In this document: in pieces, positions 15,078 to 16,938 of the stretch
Numbering within the stretch: position 1 is the first letter of the stretch
How the letters are laid out: every line of letters starts with the position of its first letter
Assembly (NCBI GenBank): GCA_022837485.1
Contig: JALHHH010000061.1
Coordinates: 9,630-26,567, forward strand
Origin: Bacteroidales bacterium
GTDB lineage: Bacteria; Bacteroidota; Bacteroidia; Bacteroidales; Lentimicrobiaceae
DNA: 16,938 nucleotides
Direction of reading: 5' to 3'
Translations under genes and position numbers: made by a program
The notes under the pieces: generated by a model
Databases searched by the model: none
Told to the model about the DNA's origin: nothing
The model's input: the letters and a program-made list of their open reading frames with translations, nothing else

Positions 15078-16028
15078 ATGTTAAAGAATGTATTGAAGTT
15101 GTTTACCCTGGCGGCCGCTGTAATTTTCATGGCCGCATGTTCCAAATCGGTAGATGAGCAGGCAGGCCCGGAAGCCGGCAATGCCATTACTAAAGCTACT
15201 ACGACTCAGGGCGGTAATTACGTTGATCTTATGGCCGGTCAGCACACCAACGTGGGCAAGGTGTCGTTTACCGAAGTAAAATCGGACCCTGCCGGTGAAT
15301 TCGACGGACTGCAGGTTTGTTATGAAGTTGTTCCCGGATGGGAGCTTGTTGAAGTTCACTTTGAAATTGCCGAAACCCTTCAGGGGATTCCATACAATAA
15401 GGGAGGGAATCCGGTTATTGGCCACTTTACCTATAGTTTTCAGGCCAGTGAGCTCGGCGCAAACGGATGCTTTGTTGTGCCTTACGGTGAAAACCTTGTA
15501 TGCGGAGGAAGTTATGTTGTAGCAGCCCATGCGGTCGTGATGAATTCTGCAACCGGTAGTACCGAAACTGCCTGGGGCAAGGGAACCCGCTTCAACAACA
15601 AAGGAAGCTGGGCAATGTATTTTGGTGTAGCCCTCGATTGCACCGACGATGAAACCGACAACGAACCGAATTGTGAGGAAAACACCGCCTGGGGTGGAAG
15701 CTCCGAAGGTGATGGTAGTGCCTGGTGGTATTACTACGATACACAAAATGGTGACAACCAGCCTATCTATGCAGGACAGAAATTAATTACCGGTGCATCC
15801 GTCAGTTATGACAACGGTGTGCTGACAATAGATCTTGGTGATAACATGACGCTTCAGAATGTTCCAGAAGCTGTAAAAATTCAGGGTTACAATAAAATTC
15901 CTGATTCAAGGCCGGCTGCTGGTAGGTTTGAAACCTACAAGGGAACTTCGTCAGAGACAGTTATAAATATCGCAGTTTCGGGTTTCCGTTACTATGCCAT
16001 TCACCTTGACGTGGTTGTTTGCGAGTAA
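15078..16028 (+). CDS. Two-domain lipoprotein, paralog of 7020-7991
   Basis: Encodes 316 residues with a lipoprotein signal ending in MAAC (C21). Domain 1 (about 50-190) carries the family landmarks AGQHTNVGKV (53-62), GWELVEVHFE (87-96), IPYNKGGNPVIGHFTY (104-119), VAAHAVV (148-154) and ETAWGKGTRFNNKGSWAMYF (163-182). An acidic Cys-containing linker (DDETDNEPNCEE, 190-201) leads to a second, degenerate copy: TAWGGSSEGDGSAWWYYYD (203-221), YAGQKLITGASVSY (231-244), VKIQGYNKIP (266-275), GRFETY (282-287) and YAIHLDVVVC (306-315). The same two-domain order occurs in the protein at 7020-7991, although the signal peptides differ. Likely exported by Sec and lipid-anchored; surface exposure cannot be decided. 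Function unknown. Monocistronic, with a terminator 24 bases after the stop. Confidence 0.87.
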   Translation: MLKNVLKLFTLAAAVIFMAACSKSVDEQAGPEAGNAITKATTTQGGNYVDLMAGQHTNVGKVSFTEVKSDPAGEFDGLQVCYEVVPGWELVEVHFEIAETLQGIPYNKGGNPVIGHFTYSFQASELGANGCFVVPYGENLVCGGSYVVAAHAVVMNSATGSTETAWGKGTRFNNKGSWAMYFGVALDCTDDETDNEPNCEENTAWGGSSEGDGSAWWYYYDTQNGDNQPIYAGQKLITGASVSYDNGVLTIDLGDNMTLQNVPEAVKIQGYNKIPDSRPAAGRFETYKGTSSETVINIAVSGFRYYAIHLDVVVCE

Positions 16029-16052
16029 ATCCTGTCTTGTAAAAAGTATAAA

Positions 16053-16081
16053 GAGGTTGTCCGAAAGGGCAGCCTTTTTTT
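16053..16081 (+). terminator. Intrinsic terminator after the third lipoprotein
   Basis: AGGTTGTCC (16054-16062) pairs with GGGCAGCCT (16067-16075) around loop GAAA, with two G-U pairs, followed by a run of T residues. It resembles the terminator after the first lipoprotein (GGCTGCCC/GGGCGGCC). Confidence 0.85.
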
Positions 16082-16414
16082 GTTGGTGGTGGAGGGGCAA
16101 ATTTATGTGCGCCATTTAACCGATAAAGGAGCTCGCTTTATGATTTTTGAAATGGATTGCAGTATAGGAAGTTATATGCATATGGAGGAAAATACGTATA
16201 TAAAACGACATTATAGGTAGATAAAAAGAGGTAATTATACGTATTGATTTGGGGTTTGGGCCAGTCATATCTTTGGGAATTAGTTGTGAGCTTCTGCTGG
16301 CTCATGCTGAGGCATTATAAACCGCACCTGAAGAAGGGCGCGGAATGTCCCTAAATTCCTGAAGAAACCGGAAAATTTCCGGAGGCTATCAATTTTCAAC
16401 CCAAAATCAAAACT
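16082..16414. other. 333-base spacer before the last gene
   Basis: Holds a good promoter (16244-16275) and a palindrome CCGGAAA-A-TTTCCGG (16368-16382) in the resulting leader, 32 bases before the start codon. A 26-codon ORF (16140-16220) stands 8 bases after AAAGGAG but has no recognisable features. Confidence 0.5.
16244..16275 (+). promoter_or_regulatory. Bacteroidota-type promoter for the last gene
   Basis: TATCTTTG (16268-16275) is a perfect TAnnTTTG -7 box. A TTG at 16244-16246 lies 21 bases upstream, the usual -33 spacing. Transcription would give a leader of roughly 130 bases before the ATG at 16415. Confidence 0.55.
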
Positions 16415-16938
16415 ATGAAAGAAAAAAAATTACCCATGCAAATGCGAACGTGGCTTTGTTTGCTTTTGCTGTTAGTAACTGCCGGTTGGAGCAGTACCTC
16501 CTTTGGCCAGGCATCGTTGGTTACTGACAAAGACGATTACCAGCCTGGTGAAACGGTGACCATGAGTGGTTCCAACTGGCTGCCGGGAGAAACCATCCAA
16601 CTGGTACTGGAGCATTTACATTTTAATCATCAGAACGATACGCTGAGTGCTACCGCTGATGATTATGGAAACTTTGTAAACAGCGATCTTGTAATTGATC
16701 CATCCGATCTTGGTGAACTTTTTATGCTGGTTGGTACCGGTGAGTCAAGTGGTTATGTTGTAATCACTTATTTCACCGATGGTCCTGCCGTGAGTGGAGA
16801 TGGAACCATGAATTTACTACCCCGCTTTTTGTGCGGAGGAGGAACGGATTTGACTTATACTGCCGCCTTCACAGGAGAATCGGGAAATGAGTGGGCTGCG
16901 GGTTCCTACCTTACAATGAATGTGCCCTGGCTGGTTTC
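16415..16938 (+). CDS. Secreted protein with Ig-like N-terminus, 3'-truncated by the window end
   Basis: 174 codons are visible and the frame is still open at the last base. Residues 1 to about 33 are a signal peptide (basic start, hydrophobic core WLCLLLLLVTAGW, end near SFGQA). Next comes a beta-rich segment opening with VTDKDDYQPGETVTMSGSNW (36-55). This TDK.DY.PGETV..SG..W.PGE pattern is common at the start of large secreted or adhesin-like proteins of Bacteroidota, and marks an Ig-like fold. There is no lipobox, so it is not a lipoprotein. A C-terminal T9SS sorting domain would be expected but lies outside the window. It has its own promoter and follows the third lipoprotein. ATG codons at positions 8 and 10 of the frame are possible alternative starts, leaving the signal peptide intact. 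Confidence 0.8.
   Translation, partial: MKEKKLPMQMRTWLCLLLLLVTAGWSSTSFGQASLVTDKDDYQPGETVTMSGSNWLPGETIQLVLEHLHFNHQNDTLSATADDYGNFVNSDLVIDPSDLGELFMLVGTGESSGYVVITYFTDGPAVSGDGTMNLLPRFLCGGGTDLTYTAAFTGESGNEWAAGSYLTMNVPWLV

Noticed and set aside
16140..16220. 26-codon ORF preceded by AAAGGAG at 8 bases
   Set aside because: The composition is unremarkable and Bacteroidota seldom use Shine-Dalgarno sequences; one short ORF gives too little evidence. It also lies upstream of the mapped promoter of the next gene.

Overview
The window looks like chromosomal DNA of a Bacteroidota bacterium, probably of the order Bacteroidales; I cannot name a genus. The evidence is a gingipain-like (C25) secreted protease ending in a type IX secretion system (T9SS) sorting domain, several lipoproteins, an FtsX/MacB-type permease of the Bacteroidota kind, and promoter boxes matching the Bacteroidota pattern (TTTG at -33, TAnnTTTG at -7). 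Shine-Dalgarno sequences are nearly absent in front of the genes, as expected for this phylum.

Left part (1-6417), ordinary chromosome: a GNAT acetyltransferase, possibly cut by the window edge, overlaps tail-to-tail with a lipid A-type acyltransferase (LpxL/HtrB family). Next come a tRNA-Arg(TCT) with a strong terminator, a stand-alone response-regulator receiver with its own terminator, a family GH53 endo-galactanase lipoprotein, and an 807-residue ABC-type permease without an ATPase beside it. For the acyltransferase and the galactanase, good promoter matches lie on or downstream of the longest possible start codon. In both cases this argues for the shorter, in-frame ATG.

Right part (6418-16938), accessory-looking surface cluster: all genes lie on the + strand, separated by long intergenic regions of 330-1070 bases. 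Three paralogous lipoproteins (7020-7991, 8507-9085, 15078-16028) share a domain whose landmarks are AGQ...G.V, W/Y....HF, IP..KGG.P..G.F.Y, AAH and TAW....GxWAMY. Two of the three carry a second, degenerate copy of this domain; the middle one stops exactly at the domain boundary. Between the second and third lies a 1525-residue modular protease: signal peptide, propeptide, C25 peptidase with His/Cys dyad, Ig-like segment, PKD x3, GEVED, PKD x2, GEVED, T9SS sorting domain. The last gene, cut by the window end, encodes a secreted protein with an adhesin-like Ig-type start. Most transcription units here end in clear intrinsic terminators, so the genes are probably transcribed separately.

How they may act together (inference): the protease would be secreted by T9SS and anchored at the cell surface, while the lipoproteins and the last protein would sit in the outer membrane or at the surface. 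The repeated pairing of one lipoprotein family with a C25 protease is the most interesting feature of the window, but nothing in the sequence fixes a function for the lipoproteins. No CRISPR array, insertion sequence, integrase or phage gene was seen.
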